This document shows, in pieces, positions 34,929 to 43,916 of a DNA stretch of 64,000 nt. Each line of letters opens with the position of its first letter. Position 1 is the stretch's first letter. The translations under genes were made by a program, and so were the position numbers. Location: positions 1-64,000 of the forward strand of contig JAFUFU010000001.1 of assembly GCA_017469785.1 (NCBI GenBank). Reading direction: 5' to 3'. The DNA comes from Treponema sp. Its GTDB lineage: Bacteria > Spirochaetota > Spirochaetia > Treponematales > Treponemataceae. A model generated the notes under the pieces. That model saw only the letters and a list, made by a program, of their open reading frames with translations, did no database searches and was not told the origin of the DNA.

Positions 34929-36728
34929 ATGAAACGTAAGAAAATGCATTTTTCCCGAAAAGTAGTTTTAGTATTTTCCGGTATTGTACTCGCGCCACTG
35001 CTTCTCCTTTATGGAGTGACTATTGCCATGATTTACAGGCAGACTCTCTCCAGCCTGGAGGCATTGTGCGGGCTTGAAGTGCGCATGAACGAAGAAAAAA
35101 TCAACGAAAACATTCAGTCTCTTGAGCTCATTGATAAAATGATTCGTGCAAACCGGGATTTGATTTTTTTCATCACATCTCCAGAAAACCGCAGTGAAAA
35201 AGATGTTATCAGCGCCGTTAAGGACGAGAGTCTTACGCTGGAGCGAATCCTCTCCGTTGAGCCGCTGATTTATTCAATCCGCGTCTTTACCAACAGCAAT
35301 TTTGTTCCTGAGCGTTTTCCTGTCATTCTTCACTCAGAAAGGGAAAACCTCGCTGCCCTTCCTGAATGGGAATTCAACTATCAGGCGCATTATCTCACTT
35401 ACATGGATGCCCAGGCCTTGCCATCTGTCTGTCTGACCCGTGAGTTAAAGAACGGGCGGCGTTCAATAGGCTGGGTTCAGCTTGCCATACGCATGGAGAA
35501 TTTTTTCCCCTTCCTGCACCGCGAGCAGAACCGCTATCAGCATGATTTTGTCATCAAAGTCAGTGGCGAAGGTGACAGTCGGAAACTTTCCCAGATTTAT
35601 TGCCATGGCCAGAGTTACTCGGAGAGCGTCCTCACTGAATCCGAACTCAGCCAGCTGAAAAAGCGCTTTTTTTCCACATCGACCCATGAGAATTTTGTCA
35701 TGAAGCTTGGCGGAAAAAGCAGCGTGGTCGCATGGCGCTACGTGCCGCAGCTGGAGATTATGATTGCCCACAGCTGTGAAATGGCCATCATCAAAGATTA
35801 TGAGATTACGATGCTGCTTATCCTTCTTGCTATGGTTTTTGTCGGAATGGGATTCTTCTCCATCGTCCGGTACACTGCGAACCGCCTCTTCAACGGTCTC
35901 TATTCGGTCATGGGCGGAATGCAGCGGGTAAATGCCGGTGAGCTTGGCATTCAGATTCCGGTTGACGGCATGAACGAAGTCCGGGAAACCCAGCTGGCTT
36001 TCAACGCGATGACCCGCCAGCTTTCTTCCCAGATTGAGCAGATAAAAACAGAGCAGCATCTTATCGCTGACACCGAGATGAAAGCGATGCAGAACCAGAT
36101 AAATGCACATTTCCTCTACAATGTGCTGGAAACTATCCATATGCAGGCTGTCCTTGCGGATAATGACGACGTGGCTGAAAGCATCCTGATGCTTGGCAAG
36201 ATGATGCGTTTCTGCTTGCGCTGGCGAATCCATACGGTTGCGCTGGAGCAGGAGATGGAATATATCCAGTCATACGTCTATATTCTTAACCTGAGGAATG
36301 ATTACGAAATTACCCTTGAATTCGATATTCCCGAGGCTCTGCGGAAGATTAAAATTCCAAAGATGATTCTGCAGCCTTTCGTAGAGAATTCATTCATTCA
36401 CGGAATCGAACCCCTTGCGCAGAGTACGAAAGTCTGTGTTTACACCGAGCCGGGAGAAAGTGAGAACCGAATCTGGCTTTGCGTCAGGGATTACGGGGCT
36501 GGCATGAGCGAAACAAAACTTGAGGAAATCCGTACATACCTTGAGGATGAAAAATATGAGCGGGATTCAACTGGAAGTATCGGCATCAAGAACATTCAGC
36601 AGCGTCTCTCGCTTTTTTATGGTTCTGATTTCAAATTGGAAATAAAATCTGAACTCGGCAAAGGTACGATTGTCCGGGTTCCCTTGCTGATTGAGGGGGA
36701 AAAAAATGGCAAAGATTCTGATAGTTGA
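34929..36728 (+). CDS. YesM-type sensor histidine kinase
   Basis: A 599-residue kinase. The first membrane segment (about 10-32) is followed by an extracytoplasmic sensor region, a second membrane segment near 290-312, a HAMP domain, and a His_kinase domain with phospho-acceptor His394 in 'QINAHFLYN'. The HATPase_c part has 'PKMILQPFVENSFIHG' (cited as LQPFVENSFIHG) and 'RDYGAGMS'. YesM kinases regulate polysaccharide-use genes in many Firmicutes and spirochaetes. It overlaps the response regulator gene by 23 bases. It probably senses glucan fragments, directly or through the binding lipoprotein. Confidence 0.9.
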   Translation: MKRKKMHFSRKVVLVFSGIVLAPLLLLYGVTIAMIYRQTLSSLEALCGLEVRMNEEKINENIQSLELIDKMIRANRDLIFFITSPENRSEKDVISAVKDESLTLERILSVEPLIYSIRVFTNSNFVPERFPVILHSERENLAALPEWEFNYQAHYLTYMDAQALPSVCLTRELKNGRRSIGWVQLAIRMENFFPFLHREQNRYQHDFVIKVSGEGDSRKLSQIYCHGQSYSESVLTESELSQLKKRFFSTSTHENFVMKLGGKSSVVAWRYVPQLEIMIAHSCEMAIIKDYEITMLLILLAMVFVGMGFFSIVRYTANRLFNGLYSVMGGMQRVNAGELGIQIPVDGMNEVRETQLAFNAMTRQLSSQIEQIKTEQHLIADTEMKAMQNQINAHFLYNVLETIHMQAVLADNDDVAESILMLGKMMRFCLRWRIHTVALEQEMEYIQSYVYILNLRNDYEITLEFDIPEALRKIKIPKMILQPFVENSFIHGIEPLAQSTKVCVYTEPGESENRIWLCVRDYGAGMSETKLEEIRTYLEDEKYERDSTGSIGIKNIQQRLSLFYGSDFKLEIKSELGKGTIVRVPLLIEGEKNGKDSDS

Positions 36729-38154
36729 TGACGAGAAATTGATTCGAGCCGGAATCCAGAAAATTCTTTCGGGCGCATACAAGGATGATGTGGAGTTTCT
36801 AGAAGCGAAGAACGGAAGTGACGCGCTTGAACTGTGCAAAACGGAGCTCCCCGACGTCATGATAACAGACATTCGCATGCCGGTAATGGACGGCGTGGAA
36901 CTGATGAAAAATGTCTCCAATCTGGTCCAGAAACCGGCGATTATCGTTCTTTCAGGATTTGACGATTTCTCCTATGCGAAAGCCGCCATCGAGACCGGTG
37001 CAAGCAGCTATATTCTCAAGCCTGTTGATTCTCAGGAATTGCTCAAGTCAGTGGATAAAGCTCTTTCGGGAATCCTCCGTGACATTCATCACAAAAACGA
37101 AGAGAAATTCCGCTCGCTTATCAATGAAGGCCATCTTTCGGAAGATATTGCCGAAGACATCGCTGCCTTTGCCAAAAACGGAATGTATTGCGTTTCACTC
37201 AGCTCAAATTTGTGTAAGTCTGCTCCCTTTGATTTTTTGGACGGAATCACTCACTACGTCATTGAGCAGAAGCGTGGTTTCATGAGTTTTATCGTATCAA
37301 AAGATTTGCTTGAAAAAGTGATTTCCCATCCGTCGCTGACAGACTGCTGTGCAATGGGAATCAGTCTGCCTTCAACGACCGTTTCTGATTTGCGTCATCT
37401 TCGCCGTCAGTCATTCTGCGCCCTTCTTCAGAAATTCTTTGCCGATGAGCAGCGTGGCGTGTTCAGATATCCTGCGGGCAAGGACAGCCCGGATCTTACT
37501 GATTTTGACGTGAGCTATGAGAAAATAATCGCGAACCTTGATTTGCTGAACGAGGAAGAAGTGAGAAAATCAGTTCAGAAATTCCTTGATTTTGACATGA
37601 TTGAAAGCGATAATCCCGAGGAATTCCTCTATTATGCCTACAATAAGATTACCACAGGACTGTTCGCCCGCTATCCCAAGTTTACTTCTGGCGAGAACTA
37701 TCTTTATTCGAAAAGCCTGATGATTGAGAATATTCTTTCAGTGGCTTCCCTAAAAGAATGGAAGGTCTATGTGCTGGACTACATTTTGTATCTGCTTGAA
37801 ATCCTCAAGAACCGGCAGGGAAAATATCCTTACATAACGACAGCCGTTCAGTACATCAGGGAGCATTACAGTCAGGATATTACCATGGCAATCGTCGCCA
37901 ACCACGTCAGCATGAACTACACTTGGTTCAGCGAGAAATTCAAGGAGCAGATGGGAGTCAATTTCAACGATTATCTCAAGCGATTCCGCATGGAACAGGC
38001 AAAGCACCTGCTGGAAAAAGGAACTTTCAAAGTCTACGAGGTCGCGGAAAAGTGCGGATTCAAGGACGTAAAGCACTTCATGAAGTCATTCCGTGATTTG
38101 AACGGCATGAGCGCCGGCGAATACGGAAGATTGTATAGCCGCGAGCGCATGTAG
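36706..38154 (+). CDS. YesN-type response regulator with AraC DNA-binding domain
   Basis: 482 residues from ATG 36706, which follows a GGGGGA site; the frame also opens at TTG 36691. The receiver domain has 'IVDDEKLIR' and phospho-acceptor Asp55 in 'MITDIRMP', with Lys in 'SYILKPVD'. A long middle region follows. The last 100 residues form the AraC-type double HTH ('QDITMAIVANHVSMNYTWFSEKFKEQMGVNF', cited as VANHVSMNYTWFSEKF, and 'VYEVAEKCGFKDVKHFMKSFR', cited as KCGFKDVKHFMKSF). It is the likely activator of the glucan locus and the candidate binder of the repeated upstream motifs. Confidence 0.9.
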   Translation: MAKILIVDDEKLIRAGIQKILSGAYKDDVEFLEAKNGSDALELCKTELPDVMITDIRMPVMDGVELMKNVSNLVQKPAIIVLSGFDDFSYAKAAIETGASSYILKPVDSQELLKSVDKALSGILRDIHHKNEEKFRSLINEGHLSEDIAEDIAAFAKNGMYCVSLSSNLCKSAPFDFLDGITHYVIEQKRGFMSFIVSKDLLEKVISHPSLTDCCAMGISLPSTTVSDLRHLRRQSFCALLQKFFADEQRGVFRYPAGKDSPDLTDFDVSYEKIIANLDLLNEEEVRKSVQKFLDFDMIESDNPEEFLYYAYNKITTGLFARYPKFTSGENYLYSKSLMIENILSVASLKEWKVYVLDYILYLLEILKNRQGKYPYITTAVQYIREHYSQDITMAIVANHVSMNYTWFSEKFKEQMGVNFNDYLKRFRMEQAKHLLEKGTFKVYEVAEKCGFKDVKHFMKSFRDLNGMSAGEYGRLYSRERM

Positions 38155-38260
38155 AAAGATATCAGAAACAATGGAGGAACTGGAGGCAATGGCCGCTGAA
38201 TGAGTAAAACAAATCAGCCGTCGCGACTTGTTGTTCTTAATCCTGCTGTTTACACCAGAC

Positions 38261-38476
38261 TTATTCCAGCACAAAGTCCGTGCCAGCGTCATTGAAGACA
38301 GCACGGATTTTCTGCTGCTCAAAATACCGTTCGATAAAAGCCTGAATCTCCTTGTTCGGCACATCGAGGGAAAAGGCCTGAGACGAGCAATAATCATGAA
38401 AATGCACATTCACGCCGAATTTCTCCTGCACGGCTTTTTTAAGGACAAGTACCTGGTCAAAAGTAAGTGATTTCAT
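38261..38476 (-). CDS. Small conserved-looking protein, unidentified
   Basis: A 71-residue protein whose ATG overlaps the stop of the XRE gene (ATGA), so the two are translationally coupled. It is an alpha/beta mix with 'VNVHFHDYCSSQAFSLD' and 'KAVFNDAG'-like 'RAVFNDAGTDF'. It resembles small treponeme proteins I recall being called RDAC family, but I could not check that. Function is unknown. Between it and the YesN gene (38155-38260) nothing else is visible. Confidence 0.6.
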   Translation of the reverse strand: MKSLTFDQVLVLKKAVQEKFGVNVHFHDYCSSQAFSLDVPNKEIQAFIERYFEQQKIRAVFNDAGTDFVLE

Positions 38477-38826
38477 GAGCTGATTATAGCGGAAATCGGG
38501 GAAGTTTGCAGTAAGGTTTGTAGCACTTCTTCTGCGCTTTTTGCGATTTGTTCTTTTGCTTGCGCTATAAAAGCTTCTTTATCAAAAAACTTCTTTTCAT
38601 TCTTTTCCAACGGATCAAAAAAACATTTCGGCTCGACGCGCAGAATCTCAGCAATCTGCTCAATCATCGTAATTGGCGGAAGACTTTTTCCGCTTTCAAT
38701 GATAGTGATGTAATTAATATTCTTATCTAAAAGTGCGGAAAGTTTTTCCTGTGAGAGTTTTGCTTTCTGTCGATAAAATCGGAGATTTTCACGAAAAACC
38801 GTTTCTAAAGGCTTACTCATACACAT
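38473..38826 (-). CDS. XRE-family transcriptional regulator
   Basis: A 117-residue protein with an N-terminal HTH_3 domain: 'RFYRQKAKLSQEKLSALLDKNINYITIIESGKSLPP' (cited as KLSQEKLSALLD and YITIIESGKSLPP), residues about 16-52. The C-terminal half is helical and Lys/Glu-rich. The next ATG, two codons in, is also possible. A TATATA sequence lies close upstream, so the leader is short or absent. It is coupled to the 71-residue protein. It might regulate that gene and itself; a toxin-antitoxin link is possible but unsupported. Confidence 0.8.
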   Translation of the reverse strand: MCMSKPLETVFRENLRFYRQKAKLSQEKLSALLDKNINYITIIESGKSLPPITMIEQIAEILRVEPKCFFDPLEKNEKKFFDKEAFIAQAKEQIAKSAEEVLQTLLQTSPISAIISS

Positions 38827-38878
38827 ATATAATGCTGGAATTCTCGCATTAAATTCATATTATTTTATAATAGAATTA

Positions 38879-38907
38879 TTGACGATTTTTCTAATATAAA
38901 ATATTGT
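38879..38907 (+). promoter_or_regulatory. Promoter of small lipoprotein gene
   Basis: TTGACG (38879-38884) and TATTGT (38902-38907) with 17-nt spacing in very AT-rich sequence, 40 nt before ATG 38948. Confidence 0.4.
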
Positions 38908-38947
38908 ATTAAATTAAGAGAACCAAATATGAAATATGGGGGATTTT

Positions 38948-39343
38948 ATGAAAAGAAGGAAAAACTTGCTTTTGGTTGTCTATGTAATTTTTGCTTTATC
39001 TTTGAATTTTACAAGTTGTAGATCAGAGGTTGATTCAGAAGAAACTTACATCGTTTGGACTGATGTAAGTACATACTCAGAATTTACTTCTTCTTTTAAT
39101 ACAACATTGAATGATGGATATTATATCCGTTTGGAATTCACTTCAAATCAATGGTCACAAATTTTGCCAACCTTGACAAGCGAAGGCCGTCATAATTGGG
39201 AAAAATCAAAAATAAAAGAATGGTTTATAGGTCGCGGATTTGGCGAATCAGAAGCAACAAAGGAAGTCTCGTGGTTTATGACAATTTCACACGGTTTTAT
39301 TGCAAGCAGAACAGGTTCAACTGTCTATTACATTTTAAAATAA
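38948..39343 (+). CDS. Small lipoprotein, unidentified family
   Basis: 131 residues from ATG 38948 (an in-frame ATG four codons earlier is less likely). A Lys/Arg-rich signal ends 'LNFTSC', a lipobox. The mature part contains 'IKEWFIGRGFGESEATKEVSWF' (cited as FIGRGFGESEATKEV), which is similar in order and spacing to 'IREFLLSKGFSNYEVSNEI' of the 47724-48128 lipoprotein in the cassette array. The two appear to be paralogues. Function is unknown. It has lower GC than the glucan locus, suggesting separate origin. Confidence 0.6.
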   Translation: MKRRKNLLLVVYVIFALSLNFTSCRSEVDSEETYIVWTDVSTYSEFTSSFNTTLNDGYYIRLEFTSNQWSQILPTLTSEGRHNWEKSKIKEWFIGRGFGESEATKEVSWFMTISHGFIASRTGSTVYYILK

Positions 39344-39395
39344 AACAGCCGCCCCTCCCGCAAGGGAAAGTCGGCTGGTGGCTGTCATTGCAGAA

Positions 39396-40964
39396 TTACA
39401 GCGTTACACCGTCTTTGAAAATCGCAATCTCACGGTAGCCGTTCTTTTCATTCTTGGTGACGGCTCTTCCCGAAACGATGTCGATAATCTGCTGCAAGAG
39501 CGCGTCGCGGACTGAATCGCTTGGCTCGTCCAAGAGGCGGGCTGCGTCAAAGTCAATCCAGCCCCTCTTTGTCTGTGCAAGCGGGTGATTTGTGGCGATT
39601 TTGACTGTTGGAACCGGTGCGCCCAGCGGTGTTCCCCGTCCTGTTGAGAAGAGGATGATGTTCGCGCCCGCCGCAGTCATGTCGGTGGTTGAAACGATGT
39701 CGTTGCCCGGGCCTTCAAGCAAGGTGAGTCCGGTTGCATCCTGAGGCAGGCGCTCGCCGTATTTCAAAACGCCGGTGACAGGAGCCTTTCCGCCCTTCTG
39801 GACACAGCCCAAAGATTTGTCTTCCAGAGTGGTGATGCCGCCAGCCTTGTTTCCCGGTGAAGGATTCTCGTAGCAGACCTGATTGTGCCGCGCATAGTAG
39901 CCTTTAAATCCGTTGATAAGGTTTACGGTCTTGTCGAATCTTTCTTTGTCCACGCAGCGGTTCATAAGCATCTGCTCGGCGCCGAACATTTCAGGAACTT
40001 CGGTGAGCATAACCCGGCCGCCCATTCCTGTCATTGCGTCACAGATTCGGCCAATCAAAGCGTTTGCGGTGATTCCGCTCATTCCGTCTGAGCCGCCGCA
40101 CTTCATTCCAAGAACGATGTCGGTGAGAGGCGCTTCCTCACGCTTGAACTGTTTTGCGTAGTCGGCAAGCTCGGTGAGTAATTTTTTGCCCTCTTCAAGC
40201 TCGTCCTCAAACTGCTGAGTGACCATGAATTTTACGCGCTTTTCGTCGTATTCACCAAGGAATTCCTTGAAGTAGGGAACATTATTTTCTTCACAGCCCA
40301 AAGAGACGACCAGAACGCCACCCGCGTTGGGGTGATGTACCAGGTCAGCCAGGATTTTTGCCGTGGTTTCCTTGTCGCCGCCCATCTGAGAACAGCCGTA
40401 AGGATGCGTCCATGTGAAAAATCCTTCCAGTCCGCCTTTTTCGCTGGGCTTTGGGTCTCCGTCGCAGAATTTGGCGTTTGCCCACATAGCCAGTTTTTCT
40501 GAAATGCGGTTTACGCAGCCGACGAGAGGCACAATCCAGACTTCGTTTCGGCTTCCAACCCGTCCGTCTGCTCTTTTGTAAACATTGACCGTCGGAACAT
40601 TTTTGCGCAGCTTTTCCGTTTCTTTGTACCATGCGTCGTAAGCGGCTTTTGCCTTTGCCTCGTCATAGGTGTAAGAAAGCTCGCCTTCGAGCAAAGTGTG
40701 AATATTGTGAGTGTGAACATGCTTGCCGACGGCAATATCTTCGGTAGCTGAGCCGATGGGATAACCGTATTTGATGACCGGCTCGCCTTTTTTGATTTCT
40801 TTGATTGCGAATTTATGACCCGCAGTTATGTCTTCCTGCAAAGTCACGGTCGTTTCTGGAACATCGTCCATTGCCTCAAGCGTGACCTGAGTTCCTTTTG
40901 AAAGCGGTTCCAGCGCGACAGCGACCACATCCGCTTTATTTATTCTGATTGCAATTTTGCTCAT
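39396..40964 (-). CDS. uxaA: Altronate dehydratase family protein (UxaA-like)
   Basis: 522 residues from ATG 40964, preceded by AAAGGGG; the frame to 41018 has no such site. An N-terminal SAF domain ('IRINKADVVAVALEPL', cited in part, and 'GHKFAIKEI') is fused to the GD_AH_C domain ('GRVGSRNEVWIVPLVGCVNR', cited as GSRNEVWIVPLVGC, 'HPYGCSQMG', 'GMKCGGSDGMSGI', 'STGRGTPLG'). Altronate dehydratase converts D-altronate to 2-keto-3-deoxygluconate in hexuronate catabolism. Related members act on galactarate, so substrate is not certain. No other uronate genes lie next to it. Confidence 0.85.
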   Translation of the reverse strand: MSKIAIRINKADVVAVALEPLSKGTQVTLEAMDDVPETTVTLQEDITAGHKFAIKEIKKGEPVIKYGYPIGSATEDIAVGKHVHTHNIHTLLEGELSYTYDEAKAKAAYDAWYKETEKLRKNVPTVNVYKRADGRVGSRNEVWIVPLVGCVNRISEKLAMWANAKFCDGDPKPSEKGGLEGFFTWTHPYGCSQMGGDKETTAKILADLVHHPNAGGVLVVSLGCEENNVPYFKEFLGEYDEKRVKFMVTQQFEDELEEGKKLLTELADYAKQFKREEAPLTDIVLGMKCGGSDGMSGITANALIGRICDAMTGMGGRVMLTEVPEMFGAEQMLMNRCVDKERFDKTVNLINGFKGYYARHNQVCYENPSPGNKAGGITTLEDKSLGCVQKGGKAPVTGVLKYGERLPQDATGLTLLEGPGNDIVSTTDMTAAGANIILFSTGRGTPLGAPVPTVKIATNHPLAQTKRGWIDFDAARLLDEPSDSVRDALLQQIIDIVSGRAVTKNEKNGYREIAIFKDGVTL

Positions 40965-41108
40965 TAGATACCCCTTTAGTATGGTAAATACTGATTTTAT
41001 TATATCTTGGCGATTCAAAAAGTATATGTAAAAAAAAGACGGAAATTTATATTCTTGGGGAAAAAAACATGTTATACTGTACGATATATTTTGTACCTTG
41101 GAGACTCT

Positions 41109-42272
41109 ATGCAGATTTCAGACTCAATCAAATATGTCGGCGTTGACGACCACAAAATCGACCTTTTTGAAGGACAGTTTCATGTCCCAAACGGCATGGC
41201 CTACAATTCCTATGCCATCCTTGACGAAAAAATCGCGATTATGGACAGCGTTGACGGCTCTTTTGGCGAGCAGTGGCTTTCGAACATCAAGAGCGCGCTG
41301 GACGGAAAATCACCGGACTATCTCGTGGTTCAGCACATGGAAATGGATCACTCGGCAAATATCAGGCGATTTACCGAAACTTACCCGGATGCAAAAATCG
41401 TCTCTTCAAAAATGGCCTTCGTGATGATGAAAAGCTACTTCGGCTCGGACTTTGCAGAAAAACAGGTCATCGTTGCAGAAGGAAGCAAGCTGGAGCTGGG
41501 AAAGCACACGCTCACTTTCATTGCCGCCCCCAATGTTCACTGGCCTGAAGTAATTATGACTTACGATTCTTTTGACAAAGTGCTTTTCTCTGCTGACGGA
41601 TTCGGAAAATTCGGCGCGAACGACTACGATGACCCGGAAGGCTGGGCTTGTGAGGCTCGCCGCTACTATTTCGGAATCGTGGGAAAATTCGGGGCAAATG
41701 TGCAGGCTGTCTTAAAGAAGGCCGCAAATCTTGAAATCAAAACAATTGCTTCCCTTCACGGCCCGGTTCTCGCTGAAGACGATGCAAAAGAAGCCCTCCG
41801 CCTCTACGATATTTGGTCAAGCTACGGCGTTGAAAGCGATGGAGTCTGCCTCCTTTACACTTCTGTTTACGGAAACACAAAGCGGGTGGCAGAAAGATTG
41901 GCCGAAATTCTCAAGGCAAAAGGTTGCCCGAAAGTGGCGGTCTCAGACCTTGCCCGAGAAGACACTTATGAATGTGTGGAAGACTCTTTCCGTTACGGAA
42001 AACTTGTCCTTGCCACCACCACCTACAACGGCGGCGTCTTCCCCACAATGCGGGAATTCATCGAGCATCTTACGGAGCGCAACTACCAGAACCGAAAAAT
42101 CGCCTTCATCGAAAACGGCAGCTGGGCACCGATGGCAATCAAGGGCATGACAGCCATGTTCGAGCAGAGCAAAAACATCACGATTTGCGAAAACAAAGTC
42201 ACCGTGAAGATTGCGGAAAGCGCCGATACAGAAAGCCAGCTTGAAAAGCTCGCAGAAGAGATTTTGAAATAA
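41109..42272 (+). CDS. Flavodiiron protein (A-type flavoprotein, FprA-like)
   Basis: 387 residues from ATG 41109, with GGAG before it; the frame to 41007 is an unlikely extension. The N-terminal metallo-beta-lactamase-like domain has the diiron ligand motif 'HMEMDHSANIR' (about 80-90) and 'NVHWPEVIM'. The C-terminal flavodoxin domain has 'LLYTSVYGNTKRVAERLAE' (cited in part) and 'TTTYNGGVFPTM'. Such enzymes reduce O2 or NO to harmless products and protect anaerobes. No fused rubredoxin is present. Divergent from uxaA. A strong terminator follows at 42295-42335. Confidence 0.9.
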   Translation: MQISDSIKYVGVDDHKIDLFEGQFHVPNGMAYNSYAILDEKIAIMDSVDGSFGEQWLSNIKSALDGKSPDYLVVQHMEMDHSANIRRFTETYPDAKIVSSKMAFVMMKSYFGSDFAEKQVIVAEGSKLELGKHTLTFIAAPNVHWPEVIMTYDSFDKVLFSADGFGKFGANDYDDPEGWACEARRYYFGIVGKFGANVQAVLKKAANLEIKTIASLHGPVLAEDDAKEALRLYDIWSSYGVESDGVCLLYTSVYGNTKRVAERLAEILKAKGCPKVAVSDLAREDTYECVEDSFRYGKLVLATTTYNGGVFPTMREFIEHLTERNYQNRKIAFIENGSWAPMAIKGMTAMFEQSKNITICENKVTVKIAESADTESQLEKLAEEILK

Positions 42273-42294
42273 GGAGAATCGAAAAATTCACTCT

Positions 42295-42335
42295 AAGGAG
42301 TTTTCTAAGTCTGTTTAGAAAACTCCTTATTTTTT
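42295..42335 (+). terminator. Intrinsic terminator
   Basis: AAGGAGTTTTCTAA (42295-42308) pairs perfectly with TTAGAAAACTCCTT (42315-42328) over a 6-nt loop and is followed by T-rich sequence. Confidence 0.9.
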
Positions 42336-42391
42336 AAAGTTTTCAAAGTGCATTTTGAAAACTCTTGATTTTTGAAAGTTTTCAAAGTACA
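42336..42391. repeat. 17-nt direct repeats upstream of DUF4143 ATPase gene
   Basis: AAAGTTTTCAAAGT(G/A)CA occurs at 42336-42352 and 42375-42391. The first copy also forms a palindrome with TTTGAAAACT just after it. The second overlaps a putative promoter, TTGAAA at 42372 and TAGATA about 16 nt later, that would give a nearly leaderless mRNA from ATG 42402. Confidence 0.6.
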
Positions 42392-42401
42392 CTTAGATAA
42401 A

Positions 42402-43619
42402 ATGACGAGCCGAAGCGATTATTTTGAGCAGGTTTACGCCTTCAAAGACAAGCAGATTATCAAAGTTCTCACGGGATTACGCCGGTGCGGAAAATCTTTC
42501 TTGATGGAGCAAATCATCGAGGAACTGAAGGCAAGCGGTATTTCCGAAAATCAAATCATCTATTATCGTCTTGACGAGCTTGAAAACGAAGCCTTCCTTG
42601 ATTACAAAGTCCTGTACGAAAAGATAAAATCCCGGCTTGTCGAAGGCAAAATGACTTATATCTTCCTTGACGAAGTGCAGCTTTGTCCGAATTTTCAGAA
42701 AGCGGTGGATTCCCTTTTCAACAAAAAAAATACCGACATCTACATAACCGGCTCAAACTCTGACCTTTTGAGCGGAGAGCTTGCCACCCTTCTCAGCGGG
42801 CGATATGTTACGATTGACATGCAGCCTTTTTCATTCCGGGAATACCTGCACGAGCGGGGGGAGCAGGGACTGGCGACAGGAGACAGAGAGCAGTGCTATG
42901 CTGATTATGTCCGCTACGGGAGCCTGCCCTTTACGCTTCTGCTAAAAAACAATGCAGAAAACGTGAATCAATACCTGAACGGCGTTTACAACACCATTCT
43001 TCTCAAAGACATTTCGGCCCGTCATCAGATAAACGACCTTTCAACCCTGGAAGCCGTCATCCGCTTTATGTTCGCGAACACGGCCAACATCTGTACCTCA
43101 AAAAAAATCAGCGACACCCTCACTTCCGGCGGGCGGAAAGTCAGCCAGCCCACGGTGGAAAATTACATGCACTACCTTGAGGAATGTTTCATGGTCTACA
43201 AGGTCGGCCGCTACGACATAAAAGGCAAGGAATATCTAAAGACGCTTTCCAAATACTACATCGCCGACACGGGCCTGCGGAACATGCTCTTGGGCTACCG
43301 CAACATTGACACGGGGCATATCCTGGAAACTCTCGTTTTCCTTGAACTAAAAAGACGGAGATACGAACTCTACACCGGAAAAATCGGCGACATGGAAATA
43401 GACTTCGTGGCAAAAACGCCGTCATCGATTTACTATGTGCAGGTCGCCGAAAGCGTAAAATCAGAAGAAACGCTGGAGCGGGAATTAAAGCCCTTTTCCC
43501 GCCTGCGGGATTCCTATCCCTGCATTTTGATTACGCTGGACAAAACGCTCAACGAGGATTTCAACGGCGTAAGGCACATCAATGCGATTGATTTTTTCTG
43601 CGGAAAAGAGCTGGGATAA
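42402..43619 (+). CDS. AAA ATPase with DUF4143 domain
   Basis: 405 residues from ATG 42402; a TTG start ten codons earlier is possible. It belongs to the same group as the 29190-30470 protein but is a distant paralogue. Walker A is 'TGLRRCGKSFLM' (about 24-35), Walker B is 'YIFLDEVQ', sensor 'IYITGSNS'. The C-terminal half is DUF4143-like with 'KYYIADTGLRNMLLG' and 'DFVAK'. Function unknown. It flanks the end of the attC-like cassette array on the opposite strand. Confidence 0.87.
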   Translation: MTSRSDYFEQVYAFKDKQIIKVLTGLRRCGKSFLMEQIIEELKASGISENQIIYYRLDELENEAFLDYKVLYEKIKSRLVEGKMTYIFLDEVQLCPNFQKAVDSLFNKKNTDIYITGSNSDLLSGELATLLSGRYVTIDMQPFSFREYLHERGEQGLATGDREQCYADYVRYGSLPFTLLLKNNAENVNQYLNGVYNTILLKDISARHQINDLSTLEAVIRFMFANTANICTSKKISDTLTSGGRKVSQPTVENYMHYLEECFMVYKVGRYDIKGKEYLKTLSKYYIADTGLRNMLLGYRNIDTGHILETLVFLELKRRRYELYTGKIGDMEIDFVAKTPSSIYYVQVAESVKSEETLERELKPFSRLRDSYPCILITLDKTLNEDFNGVRHINAIDFFCGKELG

Positions 43620-43630
43620 GGGGAGCGGCA

Positions 43631-43696
43631 GTGGACTTGAGCTGTTGTTCCTCCAGCGCCTCAAGTAGCGGGCGTCCACATAACCTTTGTTATGTG
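43631..43696. repeat. attC-like module at the distal end of the cassette array
   Basis: CACATAAC (43677-43684) and GTTATGTG (43689-43696) form a perfect 8-bp palindrome with a 4-nt loop. Next to it lies AGCGCCTCAAGTAGCGGGCG TCC, a block repeated at 45942 and, with small changes, 48182 and 52201. Here an extra inverted repeat, GTGGAC (43631) with GTCCAC (43674) and TTGAG with CTCAA, encloses the block. It abuts the stop codon of the degenerate pemK gene. Confidence 0.55.
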
Positions 43697-43916
43697 CTAT
43701 TTCTTGTCTGAAATTAATTTAATGACCGCATCTACAAGTTTCTGATAGTTTTCTTCTGATAATTTTGAAACTTTTCTTTTAAATGAAAATTTATTCACGG
43801 CTCCAATAAGATGAATTACAGCCACAGAATCTTTTGAAAGTCCTGTTTCTTCTTTTTGAAGGGAGGCTTCCAACAGGGATACCAAAGTCTATGAGCCATA
43901 TTTCACCATGTGTCAT
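43697..43916 (-). pseudogene. PemK/MazF-family toxin with internal deletion
   Basis: Two pieces of one toxin are seen in different frames. From ATG 43916, overlapping the antitoxin stop, the frame begins 'MTHGEIWLIDFGIPVG', the canonical MazF/PemK start. The second piece, 'TGLSKDSVAVIHLIGAVNKF' (cited in part) and 'SKLSEENYQKLVDAV', is the canonical C-terminus. The roughly 50-60 residues between them, which hold the catalytic core, are missing and the frame shifts at the join. The toxin should be inactive. A 62-residue frame (43697-43885) could still be translated. Confidence 0.7.

Noticed and set aside
38473..38826. HigA-type antitoxin with a toxin at 38261-38476
   Set aside because: The partner does not show HigB/RelE motifs and the gene order is not that of higBA, so the toxin-antitoxin reading is unsupported.
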